Shown: positions 63,018 through 64,000 of the stretch, in pieces
Numbering within the stretch: position 1 is the stretch's first letter
Layout: each line of letters starts with the position of its first letter
Translations under genes and position numbers: made by a program
NCBI RefSeq assembly: GCF_024585165.1
Contig: NZ_CP029008.1
Location: forward strand, 2,170,001-2,234,000
Direction: 5' to 3'
Length of the DNA stretch: 64,000 nucleotides
DNA from: Bradyrhizobium sp. WBOS07
GTDB lineage: Bacteria; Pseudomonadota; Alphaproteobacteria; Rhizobiales; Xanthobacteraceae
The notes under the pieces: generated by a model
Told to the model about the DNA's origin: nothing
What the model saw: only the letters and a program-made list of their open reading frames with translations
The model's database searches: none

Positions 63018-64000
63018 ATGGCTCATGTCGAGATGATCGCAGTGGTGGGTGAGGCGGCATTTCAGCCCCCTCGCCGACCATCGTTGCTGGCTTCGCTCGA
63101 GCGCCTGCTCGGCCTCGCCGTCGAAATCCCGGCGGCGATCCTGGTCGTCGCCGAGATCGTGATCCTGTTTGCCGGCGTGGTCGCGCGCTACGGCCTGCAC
63201 CGGCCGCTGATCTGGTCGGACGAGCTCGCCTCGATCCTGTTCCTGTGGCTCGCCATGCTGGGTGCGGCGGTTGCGTTCCGCCGCTCCGAGCACATGCGCA
63301 TGACCGCGGTCGTCGCCAGTGCGCGGCCGGCCATGCGGGCCTATCTCGATCTGGTCGCGACCTCAGCGGCCCTGGCGTTCCTGATCCTGATCGTCTGGCC
63401 CGCCTGCGACTACGCCTATGAAGAAAGCTACATCACGACGCCGGCGCTGCAGATCTCCAATATGTGGCGCGCCGCCGCGCTGCCGGCCGGCATCGGCCTG
63501 ATGGCGGCCTTCGCCTTGCTGCGGCTGCTGCGCGCGGCCGACTACCGGATGGTCGTGGCCGCGATGCTGTCGGTTGCCGTCCTGGTCGGGCTGTTCTGGC
63601 TGGCGGAGCCGCTGCTGCGCTCGCTCGGCAATCTCAACCTCGTCATTTTCTTTGTCGGCGTCGCGGGTTTCTGCGTCTTTGCCGGCGTTCCCATTGCGTT
63701 CGGCTTTGGCCTGGCGATCTTCGGCTATCTGGCGCTGGCGACGCGGACCCCGGTGATGGTCCTGGTCGGGCGGATGGACGAGGGCATGAGCCACCTCATC
63801 CTGCTCTCGGTGCCGCTGTTCGTGTTCCTGGGCGTCCTGATCGAGATGACCGGCATGGCGCGGGCCATGGTGGCGTTCCTGGCCAGCCTGCTCGGCCATG
63901 TCAGGGGCGGCCTGCACTACGTCCTGGTTGGCGCCATGTACCTGGTCTCCGGCATCTCAGGCGCCAAGGCCGCCGACATGGCGGCCGTCGCGCCCGTGCT
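63018..64000 (+). CDS. TRAP transporter DctQ-DctM fusion, 3' end outside window
   Basis: The frame starts at ATG 63018 (MAHVEMIAVVGEAAFQPPRR) and runs off the window (327 codons). The first part (about 25-180) is a four-helix DctQ subunit with ARYGLHRPLIWSDELAS. A linker helix is followed by the start of the large DctM subunit (FFVGVAGFCVFAGVPIAFGFG and ISGAKAADMAA). A DctQ-DctM fusion in one chain is known in this transporter class. It moves the ligand captured by the binding protein using sodium. Confidence 0.88.
   Translation, partial: MAHVEMIAVVGEAAFQPPRRPSLLASLERLLGLAVEIPAAILVVAEIVILFAGVVARYGLHRPLIWSDELASILFLWLAMLGAAVAFRRSEHMRMTAVVASARPAMRAYLDLVATSAALAFLILIVWPACDYAYEESYITTPALQISNMWRAAALPAGIGLMAAFALLRLLRAADYRMVVAAMLSVAVLVGLFWLAEPLLRSLGNLNLVIFFVGVAGFCVFAGVPIAFGFGLAIFGYLALATRTPVMVLVGRMDEGMSHLILLSVPLFVFLGVLIEMTGMARAMVAFLASLLGHVRGGLHYVLVGAMYLVSGISGAKAADMAAVAPV

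Noticed and set aside
61947..63293. 448-aa frame on the - strand
   Set aside because: Shadow of the TRAP binding-protein gene, Arg/Glu-rich and without family motifs.

Overview
The window looks like an accessory region of an alphaproteobacterium, most likely a Bradyrhizobium-like member of the Nitrobacteraceae. This rests on high G+C, rhizobial-style porins, TRAP genes and paired HME-RND operons; it is inference, because no rRNA or tRNA was seen to confirm it.

Layout. (1) 1-5.0 kb: a leftward Tn7-like transposition module, tnsA-tnsB-tnsC-tniQ, with tniQ cut by the window edge and direct GACTT repeats upstream of tnsA. (2) 5.5-11.4 kb: a tightly coupled leftward operon that I do not recognise as a named system. 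It holds two paralogous proteins that may be decayed TnsA-like folds, a metallophosphoesterase, a soluble FtsH-like AAA/zinc protease with an altered Walker A, and a tyrosine-recombinase-like protein lacking most catalytic residues. A divergent small ribbon-helix-helix-like gene at 11.7 kb and two GATAG-N4-CTATC palindromes suggest its regulation. (3) 12-34 kb: metal resistance, with two HME-RND operons, a Zn/Cd-type P-type ATPase, two CDF transporters, an encapsulated-ferritin-like protein, an OpgC-like membrane protein, a MarR regulator with a methyltransferase, and three paralogous small proteins carrying an HCHGCF motif. An orphan flgF lies inside this block. (4) 34-41 kb: a TPR protein, small genes, an orphan flgK and a two-domain OprB-type porin. 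(5) 42-60 kb: a defence island. It has qatABCD, a DUF2235 hydrolase with a ParB-like partner, an operon of an MBL-fold protein with an E2-E1-JAB triple fusion and a membrane protein, a Fic toxin with a compound antitoxin, and a two-gene CBASS (CD-NTase plus SLATT effector). (6) 60-64 kb: a protein with an internal duplication, a mobile-element end without transposase (GTGACAAAATT repeats and a 16-bp inverted repeat), then ordinary-looking TRAP transporter genes, the last cut by the window edge.

How it fits together. The metal block would combine inner-membrane pumping (P-type ATPase, CDF), trans-envelope efflux (RND) and possible metal sequestration. The defence block places several nucleotide-signalling, ubiquitin-like and toxin-antitoxin modules side by side between two mobile-element signatures. 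The most interesting targets are the E2-E1-JAB/MBL/membrane operon at 50.0-54.5 kb and the unnamed operon at 5.5-11.4 kb.
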